Positions 15,324 through 26,400 of a stretch of DNA of 64,000 bases are shown in pieces (position 1 is the first letter of the stretch; each line of letters opens with the position of its first letter). Both the position numbers and the translations under genes were made by a program. The DNA comes from Mimachlamys varia. Taxonomy: Eukaryota; Mollusca; Bivalvia; Pectinida; Pectinidae. Below the pieces are notes generated by a model. It saw nothing but the letters and a program-made list of their open reading frames with translations. It was not told the origin of the DNA and did not search any database. Location: NCBI GenBank assembly GCA_947623455.1, contig OX392532.1:1178001-1242000 (forward strand), read 5' to 3'.

Positions 15324-17860
15324 CGAAAACTGTAAAAATACCTTAGTGTAGATCCAAAACTTGCTGTAACAAAATTCAAAATATAGTCTATCATGGCTAA
15401 AAGTTAATCTTCAAATACTGCTTCTGGCCTGCAAACAACTGCTTTATAACTTGATTGTAATAATTATGTGCACTTACGATAGAATGCTTTTGTTCCATTT
15501 TTATCAGCTTACCAAAGTAAAATTTGCTGTTGCAGATCTAGAGGCACCACCACCAGCTCTGCTCCTGTTGACAAGCACCACCAGTATCGGTGTACTAATA
15601 TAGGTACATGTACCAGACCCACTTGTTGGCTTGAGTGTGTTGTCCACAACAATTTTCAGTGTCATTTAAATCATCAATGCATGGAGGACATGTCATCTTC
15701 ATCAACTGTTTAGTGGCAGTAAATGAGTTTTTGTTACTTAACTTTGGAAAACTTGTCTATGGCAACAATGGTTTAAGACCTTTGCATATATATTGTAAGA
15801 AAAAAAAATTAATATAGCAGCTATATCAAGTTGGTCAAATCAATCCTGAGCCAAGAGCATAGTATGGCATTTACGCTTTATACAGATCTAGATCTATGTT
15901 TTGCGATTCACATGTCCATATACCAGGTATCATATTTCAAATTAAAATTTGGTTACTCAATTACACAATAGGTGTATATATATCGAAATTCAAGTTACAT
16001 AAAGTATAGTTCATTAGTTGGTATTTGTATGAAAAATATGAACAATATTGTTTCAAATACATCACACTATTTCGATAGATCCAAATAACAATACTTAGTT
16101 AATCAAATTTAGTTGTGTTAACTAATTAATATTTCTGGAAAATATACCATAGAAGTATGTCTATAAGTACATGTTATGTGAATAGTCAATATAACAGTTA
16201 ATTGACTTTTTTAAACATCAAATAAAGCATGTTCAATAAAAGTTTGGAGAGGCAGAAATTCATAACTTGCTCATGCACAGGTAAACATTGTATAATAATC
16301 TTTCCATTTATTGTGCCTTCATAATCAAATAATAAAAAAAAAACTTTCAAAATAATAATGTGTTTTTTTTTTATCATACTTATAAAGTAACAATTGCTTA
16401 TATAGCAATGTAGATTTTGTATGTAACAATGAAGTTGGATTATATATGTTGATGCTCAGATTATATAACATAAAATCAGTGATATCTCTTATATGAAAAG
16501 AACTTGTTTGATTTAAAAGATAACCTCTGGTGTTGATTAATTTTATATTGACTTTGTGATGTAATTGGTTTAATAATTTTGAATTGAAAGCTTTCTTTGT
16601 ATATAACAATATATCAAACTGTAATATGATGTACATATTTATGATCGGGTACCGAGAAATGCATGCTTTTATAAGTCGTTAAAATTGCCCCCTCAATGTT
16701 TATGACCATTGAAGGGGCATTTTTATCGAAAATTGATCTTAACCCCCCAAATGTGTAAAATTACTCTAAACACCCTATTTTAGGTCCAAAACTAGCTGTA
16801 ACAAATTCTCAGGTCCCTGTGGTTCTGGGATCTGCTGGGTGAGGATAGATGTATGGTCGACGGCTACTGTTTGGTGCACTATTTTGTAAAAGAATATTAG
16901 TCGTGTTTGCAGCCGTCGTGTTTGCAGCCGTCGTCGTGTTTGCAGCCGTCGTGTTTGTAACGTTGGCCATTGCAGTTGGTGTAGCATGTCTGTTACTGAA
17001 CTAGTGTTATGGTATTTGTTGTTGACGTATCGTGCTGCTCAGCGTTGTGTTTTTTCTAACTGTTGAATTTGATTTGTACTGTGTGGGTCCCATATATATA
17101 CATATACAGTATATGGAAGAGCAGTATTCCAGTTTGGGTCGGACTAGTGCTTTGTATGCATGGTCTTTTATATGTGGTGAGTTGATTTTTAAGTTGCGTT
17201 TGAGGAACCCTAGTGATTTGTTAGCGTTTGAGGTGATGTTGTTGATATGTTTGTCCCATTTTAAGTTGTTTTGTAATGTAAGGCCTAAGTATTTGGTTGA
17301 GTCGACTTGTTGGAGTGTGTGATTGTGAAGAGTATAGTCGTGGTGTATTTTGTTGCGTTTTGGTGAGATGCTGATGATGTTGCACTTGTCAGGATGAAAT
17401 ACTGAGACATTTTCCTGAGGTTTGACGTAACAAACATGATTAAAATATGAATGATGTTAAATAAAGAGAACTTTCCTTGAACTCTGGACAGTTTTAATGA
17501 AAAGGATTCCCCAGAATATATAGCTTTCAGACGGCAGTCAGTGTCCTGTGATGCCCGAGGCGGGGGTGTTTTCCCCCGTAAATTCTCGTTTGTTCTCGCA
17601 CCAGTGAAGTCTACCTGACATATTTCCTATGCCAAATAGCCAGTTGCCTATATATATCCCTCTAATCTAAGTCCGTGGTCGTGACCCAGCATGATTTTAT
17701 CATATTGATCACCAGTCTGCGCGGATATCAAGCTGTTATTTTAATCAGATTGGCTGGTGATACGAATAAGCAAAATATCACTTATTCATATGCATGAAAG
17801 CACACGGTAATGCATGATATTTTGTCGAAAGTTTGTAAAAAGGCATTCCTCAACCAATCT
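15324..17860. other. gene-free stretch, small hairpin and minisatellite
   Basis: No supported exon. A hairpin TGCCCCCTCAATG / CATTGAAGGGGCA sits at about 16687-16722, and a small minisatellite of GTCGTGTTTGCAGCC units at about 16899-16960. The end of the stretch (about 17655-17770) carries a dispersed repeat shared with about 13630-14046. Confidence 0.45.
16899..16960. repeat. GTCGTGTTTGCAGCC minisatellite
   Basis: About four copies of a 15-18 bp unit. Confidence 0.8.
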
Positions 17861-18117
17861 CATACTTGCCAACCCTCCCTATTTAGGAGGGAGACTCTCG
17901 ATTTTGGACCCTAAAATATTGTATTTTCAACATTGGATTCTGCTTATCTGTTCCTATTTTTAAAGATCTGATGATTTCAAATGAAAGAAGAGCTCAAAAA
18001 AATCCCTTTAAAAGTGTTATTTTCCCTCTGAATGTACATGTATACATATTATTTATGTTTTCAATTCTGAGCACACGTAATCTCCCCCATGGAAATTTCA
18101 AAAAGTTGGCAAGCATG
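17861..18117. mobile_element. small MITE-like element with 13 bp terminal inverted repeats
   Basis: Left end CATACTTGCCAAC, right end GTTGGCAAGCATG (12 of 13 complementary), about 257 bp, no coding capacity. Confidence 0.5.
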
Positions 18118-18569
18118 CAATCTACGAGATTTTTTCCGGATCAGCACACCTACCTATATACTCTTATATTAGTTTCTCCGTTCACTCTTGCTCAATGACA
18201 TGCTTGAAGTGGTCGGCTTGAAGTCTCGCGGGAAACGAAAACAGTTTGGCAGAAGCGAAGTCACCAGAGAGTCAGCACGCGTTATTGTTTACAGTTGTCA
18301 CAGATTTAATATGGACCAGGACGAGTATTATACGGTTTGTTTGGAAAATGATTGATATCATATCGATGCTTGAAAAAATAAGATTGCTTACAAGTACTTG
18401 TTCTGTTAATTTTATGATTGATATGCAAGTTTTTTTCACAGTAAGTTACAGCTAAAAAGTAATTTCGTGGTGACAAGACAGTATTTGATATTATGACAAT
18501 AGATTGCCTTATTTCAAAAGTACATAATAACAACGCATGTTTGAAATTAAATATGGTTATTTGTGAAAT

Positions 18570-18790
18570 GTACTGTGTAACAGGAGAGGAAAAATGCACA
18601 GCCACACCGGGGTTCGAACCCGGGACCTTCCGAACTCTAGACGGACACTCGACCAATTGAGCTATCTGGTCGCCAACGACCCAGTCTAGATCCGCTACAT
18701 TCCTCCCTCCTTTAACAAAGTCTTCGACCCCGAAGACATCGCCATTTACAACCCAGGTTCGGGTATCCCCTTGCTAAGTATGCACCCAGA
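18570..18790 (-). mobile_element. tRNA-derived SINE, copy 1
   Basis: Read on the minus strand: a D-arm/A-box-like TAGCTCAATTGGTCGAG, then a B-box GGTTCGAACCC, so a pol III promoter of tRNA ancestry, then TTCCTCTCCTGTTACAC. The 5' neighbour TGTAGCGGATCTAGACTGGG is shared with copy 2. A body including AACCCAGGTTCGGGTATCC is shared with the fragment at 12.1 kb. The acceptor arms of this copy do not pair well. Confidence 0.75.
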
Positions 18791-18823
18791 ACTTGAAACA
18801 AGGTTTGGTCACATGCACCAAAT

Positions 18824-19143
18824 GTAACAGGAGAGGAAAAATGCACAGCCAGACCGGGGTTCGAACCCGGGACCTTCCGAACTCTAGACAGACACTCAAC
18901 CAATTGAGCTATCTGGCCCCGGTTTCATCAACGTTCCTTAACTTAAGGAAATTCCTCATCTAAAAAATCTCCATAGGAAAGCATTACAGAATTTAAGGAA
19001 AGTTCCTTAACTAAGGAGTTGCTCCTTAAATTCTGTAATGCTTTCCTATGGAGAATTTTAAGTTAAGGAATTTCCCTAAGTTAAGGAATGTTGATGAAAC
19101 CAGGGCCTGGTTGCCAATGATTGACCCGGTCTAGATCCGCTAC
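18824..19143 (-). mobile_element. tRNA-derived SINE, copy 2, split by a MITE
   Basis: The tRNA-like part folds as a near-complete cloverleaf: acceptor GCCAGAT with GTCTGGC, D-stem CTCA/TGAG, T-stem CCGGG/CCCGG around TTCGAAC. Sequence shared with copy 1 continues only after 19106 (TTGCCAATGATTGACCCGG), because 18917-19105 is a foldback insertion exactly at the end of the acceptor arm. A plain tRNA gene is less likely, since the same flanks recur in other copies. Confidence 0.75.
18917..19105. mobile_element. foldback MITE inserted in the SINE
   Basis: About 189 bp that fold almost entirely on themselves. Ends are CCCCGGTTTCATCAACGTTCC and GGAATGTTGATGAAACCAGGG; inner arms TCCATAGGAAAGCATTACAGA and CTGTAATGCTTTCCTATGGA pair too. 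CTGG stands on both sides, a possible 4 bp target duplication. A diverged relative is at 28063-28271. Confidence 0.85.
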
Positions 19144-19694
19144 AACTCAGTTGTATAAATGTGTTACGGTTTTTCATAGCAATTCGTGTCCACATACATG
19201 TACAACCACCTGTAAAATATCATGTCACTAGATTTTCTATTGATTGTCTTGTCTTTTAGAGGTGGATCTAACCACACTCACAGGTGAAATTGGATATGGA
19301 TTCAGAACGTGATTTCGTTTTCATTAAAAATAGAAGAAAAAGGAAGAATAACATTTAGTTGAAAAAGTGCATTATTACAAACCATGGCATTTTAATAAAG
19401 AAATTATTATAAATTACTAAATTAATTTTGCTGGTTTCTTTTCTTAGAAAAAAATCACATTCATGTCTACAAGCACTTAAATTGTGGGGGCTGCAGTGCA
19501 CCAGTTTTTAGCTCACCTGGCCCAAAAGGCATACCTTATTAATAAGACTGGTAGCTTCGAATTCCTTGGATGAAGCCAAACAAATGTTGCAAAAAAATGA
19601 CCTTTACTTATATTCAAAGTCACAGGGGTCAAATCTGTTAAAAACCTTTAAACAACTTCTTTTGATTAACCAAAATGCCTAGAAGCGTACGTGA

Positions 19695-20051
19695 AAGGGC
19701 TTTATCACCCCTCTTTTTAGGTCTGGTAAACGGACCCATTCGGCATTCCCAATGAAAAAAAGGGTGTGATTTTCCCAAATTTCCTCTTAAATGTTTCCGA
19801 TTCAGACAATTGAAAAAAAATGGTTGTTTAACATCGTTTGAGGAGATTCTTTTGACTTTAATTTTAATAAGGAACAAGAAAGATGGCTGTAAATGTCATG
19901 AATACTGATCATGACAGTGGTTTTTAATGATTTAGAAAAGAAATAATGTGGTTAGTTGTTATAATGTTGTTTCCCAAATAGCTGTTATGTCGATCAATTT
20001 TCCCCAATTTGATCTCGGGGTCCGATTCCCAAATACCCCTGGTAAAGCCCT
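19695..20051. mobile_element. MITE-like element, AGGGCTTT family, diverged copy
   Basis: It opens AGGGCTTTATCACCCC and closes ACCCCTGGTAAAGCCCT. Interior GGGAA and TTCCC blocks resemble the better-kept copy at 20231-20528. Confidence 0.5.
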
Positions 20052-20230
20052 GCATGATATTTGGCCATTAGGCCTCTTGATATAAAAATGGCCCTGCAGA
20101 CAAGTTAACTATTTGATAACAATCTGATGCTCACAAGTGCGTACCAACCCTCCTTATATGTAACATAAAAGCTACACCCCCCCCCCCCCCCAACCCGTAA
20201 GTAAAGTTAAGGCTGTTTAGGGTTTGCATT

Positions 20231-20528
20231 CAGGGCTTTTTCTGGGTAAATTGGGAAAAGGCCCCTGAGTGAAATTGGGAAAAATTAACGACGAATCGAC
20301 AAAAAATACAATGTAATTTAATCAGATAAAAGCAATAAAATGACAATATTTCTTTTCAAATAGCTTCTTTTGCAACTGATGCAGATGTTCAGTTTTAAAA
20401 TTCAATTTTTTCAAAGCAGATCTTACATCAGATTGGGAAAAAGTCCATTTATTGGGAAAAATGAAGCCTAAATCTCATTGGGAATGGGGCCGAAGTTCGG
20501 CCCTTGAGAGACCCCAGAAAAAGCCCTG
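20231..20528. mobile_element. MITE with 16 bp terminal inverted repeats
   Basis: Left end CAGGGCTTTTTCTGGG, right end CCCAGAAAAAGCCCTG, a perfect 16 bp inverted match. The flanks GCATT and GCGTT may be a mutated target duplication. 298 bp, no coding potential. Confidence 0.75.
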
Positions 20529-20762
20529 GCGTTGAAGTCTTCTCTATATCTTTTTCAGGCTTAGAAACTGATAATGACCCAATTAATTTTCAGGATTCCC
20601 ATTTAAACTGCAGAAGGATCCCATTTATTTAAGAAAGGACCCCATTTATAAAATACTCAGCGTAATTAAACCCTGCTATTATAGAACTACAGCTTGCAGT
20701 GCTCATTCTAGTCTGAAAAATGTTTAGCAAAAGGTACTAAAGACCACTTTTCTCTTTTAGCA

Positions 20763-20945
20763 AATAAGAATTTCCTCCAGCAATTTGTACTCATTAGTAG
20801 AGTCAAAATTCAAGTGTTAAAATTGATATAAGTTCTGATGTATTTTTTATGAATAATAAGAATTTCCTTTAGCAATTTGTACTCTTTAGTAAAGTCAAAA
20901 TTCAAGTGTTAAAATTAATATAAGTTCTGATGTATTTAACATACC
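20763..20945. repeat. 92 bp tandem duplication
   Basis: AATAAGAATTTCC...TTCTGATGTATTT occurs at 20763 and again at 20855 with about six differences. Confidence 0.8.
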
Positions 20946-23455
20946 ATTCATTGAATTGGATCAATTCTTATACATTTATAGGGAGTCAGCGTTTACGAAA
21001 ATGGTTTATTCAACACAAATTCCATTAGCAAAAGTAGCTAATGGCATATATTTTCTTTTAGCAAATAAGTTTTTCGTTTGGTTAATAACGAAAATGCTAA
21101 TTAATGGCTTGAGTGAGAACAGGCATGTGCTCTTTTGAAATCAAGCATCCACTTGTCTTAAAATAGTTTATTTGCCTTTTACTACAATGTACATTTGTAT
21201 TTATACCATTTTAAACTGAAACTTACTCAAGACAATACTTTTTTTCAAAATTGCATATTTTTCTTTTCTTTTTATTTGCTTGTTAAAATTGACATGTTGT
21301 ATTATATGGTATAAATATAGTGTCTGTTATATGTAATAAACATTTGTTTGTCCAGAGATCTCATCCTGCAGTTCAAAACGATCTCTTTCATATTTAGTAG
21401 CATTATAATCACCATGACATGAGTTGTGTTTTCCTGAAAGGCAGTTTGAATAACAAACTGGAGTTATGGTTTCTGGAACTTTGTATCTGATGCTATTTCT
21501 GGCATTATGTAGAAAATTTCAAAAAATAAAAAAAAAAAAAATTCAATTCTTTTCAAATAAGGTATGATATTTATGACATGAATAACATTTAACATATATT
21601 ACAGGTTTTGTTGTGTTTTTTTTTTTAATTTTTCACATAAAAAAATTGCATAGTTGCCAAATATGGACATTATGTAGAAAGTGTGTTTCTGTCCTAATCT
21701 TTATTTTGTACAACAATTTCCTTGTACAGTTTTCAGTCTATTTCTTTCAAACTTGGTTTAAGGTTTAATTCATCGTGACATGTTTTTAGCGCTAAAACTA
21801 CGAGTAGTTTTGGCGTCTATTGCTGCCACTATTCTGTGACCTTTTGACCCATGTCATTTTTTCCCCTCCCGCTCCGGAAAAGCTTGAATAACTACCAATC
21901 GCATGATATATGAACTATTTGAAAGCCTGAACATTAAAGGAAATGATGTTCCCATGGTATTGTTGATAATTATGATGACTTTAATAATCTATATGCAATT
22001 TGTAACAAAGAAATCAATTTTTCACTCCCACAGCTCATTTAAATATTACGTCTCTGGCTTTAGTTTGACCCATCTGTGTATACATAACCTCTCGGTGTAT
22101 AGCTACACACACCATATATAACCTCGAGCTCTCGCGATCGGTGCTATATATACACTCGTATGTACGGATCGTGGTATGTCCCAGACACACCGCTAACAGG
22201 TGCGTGTGTACTGTCATGCAATTTGTATTAAACTTTGATTATATAATCGCTTCATAGCCAACAGTCCTCGTTTTGATTTGATTTCTGACCGACGGCCATC
22301 TTGGACATTTAGCTCACAGAATACCATCTTTCAGTTGATAATGCCTTTTCTTAAGAAGAAAAAAGAAAGGAAAAAATCCAATTTTTTTAAAAACAATTGA
22401 AGATAGTCTATGATGGGTACCAAGCTCCTTCTGGGACCTATCGTTTAATGTTCACACAGATATGTTTGACTTACTATGTATGTGTATACGTTAGTGTCTC
22501 TGATGCACGGGATATTCTTTATCCGAAGTCTTAAATGTTTATAAGACTTAATTTTAGTTTATATATATGTTCTAAAGTTAATGTCGCATTTGGTTTTCTA
22601 CAAACGACATCATATCTTAAATCTTTTATGAGATATACATGTACATATGTATGATATAGAATGAAATGAAACGAAATGTTTAAATTGCTACATTACATCC
22701 GTTTTCATTAATCGTACTTTTAGGAGGTTGGTATGATATGTCTACTTTATAATGCAAACTGTTATTACCTTACAAACAAACATTTTATTATCAAAACAAA
22801 CCAGAATATGTCGTTTCAACTTTGATCTGCCATTGCTCCCGTAATTAATCCTCATCTTGCATTTCCAACTGGATCTCAGGTGTGATTTTTTGCTTAAATT
22901 GTTTTAAGTGTTGCAGGGAAGGTTTAGGAAATAAAGCTTCATTTTGTGTCTAACAAACTAATACCGTTTATTTCAATGCATACATTAAAAGAAACACATT
23001 CGCTTCCCTGTAAATTGATCAATATTCATTTCAAAATTAAAAAAAAAAAATATTTTAGTCAAATTGTAAAAGCACTGCACTAAATTGTACATGTACATTG
23101 AAAACAACTCGTCAATCTAAACAATTTGCGTGTAAATTATGTTTACTCTAAATACTTACTAACCTTATCCCTATTCTGAAACTTTCTGATATCGAAACTT
23201 AGTAACCCACACAACACAATCACTTCAATAGCTGTTAAAAAATACATACTTTTGTTAGAAGTTTTAGCGTTTCAGTACTTTCAGTACTTTGATTATAAAT
23301 GGGATCCTTTTCTAAACAAAAGGGGTGAAAATTAGTGCAATCCTTTTCAGTTTCTATGCTTGAAAAAGATATTGGGATGGCTTCAACACAAACTCTGATG
23401 CACATTATAGCCTTTTAATATACATAAGCAGAAATTTACTTTTCCTTTTTTTCAG
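20946..23455. other. stretch upstream of FKBP6; first exon probably hidden here
   Basis: No exon could be proved. The FKBP6-like frame is open at the acceptor before 23456 with no start, so a first coding exon ending in phase 0 should lie upstream, most simply here. A GC-richer patch near 22120-22330 is a possible promoter or first exon. Two ATGs, at about 22214 and 22341, gave no convincing exon with a donor. Confidence 0.4.
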
Positions 23456-26400
23456 CAAGAGGATGTTGCTGTTCCACTGGTGGAGCCGCTGAACCTCAAT
23501 GAGCTTCGGAACCCTTTGAGTGAGGGTCAGAGTTTTCAGCTCAGAGAGGATTGCATGGCAGCAGGTTTGTGTTGTGTACACATTTGAATTATTGTTAGGT
23601 CTCTAGATCTAGAGCTTGACTCTTGTATTCCACTTCAAGCTGTTTAAGTTGTCTAGAAACTAGAAAATTATAGGTTTTTGCTTGTCTGAATGACTATATC
23701 TTTGGTAACTACATTTTGTATGAAGTTAAAACTCTCTGCTTTGTGATCATGAATGATTCACCGTGAAACTATTTCAGTTGACTACCCACAGTAGGTACTT
23801 CAACACTTTATTGTATATCAATATTACATTTATGAAAAATAAGATAATGGCTTTGTCGGCAAGTATCAGACTAATAACGAGTATTTGTCAGTGGATGATC
23901 TGACAAGTAAATTCTCATGTTACAGTATAAAATGTGTCAGAGAACACATATAACTGCTGTGATTATGTCATGTTATATACTATTATATAAACAAACTGTG
24001 CATTTACAAATAAAACACAAAAGGGTAGCACTTGAGGAAATTTCTATTTGATCTGTTAGAAATAAAGAGTGTTGCTGAAAAACTATGAGTGATCGAAGGG
24101 CCGGTGCAATTATTGGGTCAAAAACATAACTTTAAATACAACACGTGCTTAAATGTATACTTAGAATGCTATGTTATATTAGTTTTGTCTGAATAAAATT
24201 CGTTCTATTAACAGCCAGGGTCATTTAAGGACGACCTCCCAGTGTATGTGATGTGAATGTGTGAGTGGAATGCGTATGTATTTGGGAGGCTGTGGTATGT
24301 TCCATAAGCCTTCTTGCAATAGTCCAGATCTTTTGCCGATTTAAAAGGAAACTGCAGATTTAAATCAATATCATTAATATTGTTTTAGATGAAAACCTGA
24401 CCAGCAATGCTTTCTTTGAACCAAACGATGTGCTGAAAAATTGTTACATTCCTGATGAAGAAGATGATGATACAGATGATGATGATGATGAAGCGTGTCC
24501 GTTTGAAAAAATGGCCAGAAAAATGACAAAGCTAGTCGAAGATGGTGGTGTCACAAAAAAAATACTAACACATGGAGCTGGCAATGTTATACCGGAGGGA
24601 TCCATTGTAACAAGTAAGTGAACAACTTATATTGAAGTTTAAATTTTACAGTGATATACGTAAAATACAACACTAACTAAGGAAGAAGCACACCTGTAGT
24701 CTCATCTTGATAAATAGAGGATATTCATTGGTTTGCCGTTTAATATCAAATATATTTCACGAGTATGGCAGATTTTTTTATATTCACGAGTGAAAATATT
24801 AAAGAAAATCTGCCATACAAGTGAAATATATTTGATATTTTACGGCGAACCATTGAATTTTCTTTTTATTACATTTCGAAAGAGGACATAAGATACTTTC
24901 ATGATTTGTTTTCTTTACTTGCCTACTGGAAAGTAACTAGAGTACTGTACTGGTATCCTAATTCGTCGAAATCACAACCGATCGGGTCCAGTACACAGCT
25001 GTTTGGGATAAGATAATCGGAAAATTTATCCCTTCTCATCTTCCAATTCATTACATATTAAATCCTGCAGCAGTTTCTTATCAATATTTACTATTGATGC
25101 CATTTCTTCAAGACCACCACACACAATAGAAAAGTTCTAGCAGACGACAACAATATACCGAGCCTCCAATGTCATGTTCGATTCCGATCAAGGGGAACAA
25201 CTCATACAAAAGTTTCGGTGTAACGTGAAAAAATTACCCAGTTTAAAACTACCCACCGTTGAAATCTACGGCGGGTCACTTTCTCAAGGGGACGAATTAC
25301 AGAAATATCGAGTGGGGTCATTTTTCTACAGAAGGCTGAGTAAGATTTCTACTGTAAAATAACGACCCGGTAAACTTTTGCAACGTAGAATAATGATCCC
25401 GAATAGTTGTTTCATTGATGGGTCACTTTTTCATGTTACACTGAAAAAGCCTTACATTTTCACTGCAAAATCTTATATTTTCACTGCTGTGATGAGCAGT
25501 GAAAATATAAGTTTTATCAGTTTGATAATTTTCTATATTTCACAGGCAAAAATGTAATAAAGTGATTTATTTTGAAGGAATAAATCTCATTAACATTTTC
25601 ACGAAGTATTGAGTCCACAATCTGAAAGTTCCATATCTTGGAATTGGCTATTGCAAGAAAAGCTCTTAAAGTTAAGGATTTATTCTACGTAGTTCTCTTA
25701 CATAAGTCTGTGGTACACAAGATGGATTTGAAGGGCACCTGACACGATGGTTTTCACGAGAGGCAACTGATCATGATGTAATTAAATGTTACCCAATTTC
25801 AATCAAATTTTGGATGTAGATGTATTATGATCATTTTAAGGCTACTGATGTTTAAAAATGGAAATCATCTTATGATCATTTTAAGGCTACTGATGTATAA
25901 AAATAGAAATCTATATAAATTTACAGTGTCAATCGGATGGATATTTGTTTAACTAATTAGTAATTTTGACCTGATTGAATAAAACTTGAATGATATAATT
26001 TCACTTTTCCAGTTCACTACAATGGCTTCCTGGAGTATGCAGATGAGCCTTTTGATTCCTCACGATTAAGAAATGCTCCAATAAAAAAGCAGTTGGGGAA
26101 AGGTAAACATATTTGTAATTAAATGAACAATGTGTTTTTCATCATATTTAAAAATTGATGTATGTAATTGTTGAATTTATGTTCATATTTAAAATTCATG
26201 ATGATTTAGTTTTATTGTTTTGTTCCAAAATTAACAATTTATCATTTTTATAAATGTTTTTTAACATTTTACTATTTTAGTTAAAGGTACATTGACTGTA
26301 TGACAAGCACTGTAGTGTAAGACTTGAATACTCCAAATCTTAGTGAGTTATTAACTACAGATGATGTGTTTCAAGCAAATAGAACTACATATACCCGGTA

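Noticed and set aside
16687..16722. Hairpin resembling a bacterial terminator
   Set aside because: Intrinsic terminators do not apply in this eukaryotic context and no gene ends here; probably a repeat remnant.
13630..17770. Shared blocks (GTCGTGACCACGGACTTAGATTAG and CTGGTGATCAATCTGATTAAAAT types) at 13.6-14.0 and 17.7 kb as one large transposon
   Set aside because: The blocks are inverted relative to each other, but their order and spacing do not define consistent ends, and an independent LINE insertion lies between them.
18600..18920. Possible tRNA genes on the minus strand (GGTTCGAACCC T-arms)
   Set aside because: The same flanking sequence recurs with each copy, degenerate copies exist at 12 kb and 27 kb, and the acceptor arms of copy 1 do not pair. 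A tRNA-derived SINE explains all of them.
22214..22400. Two ATGs considered as the FKBP6 start
   Set aside because: The first needs a weak donor after three codons; the second meets a stop after 19 codons with no GT donor. Neither shows similarity to FKBP N-termini.
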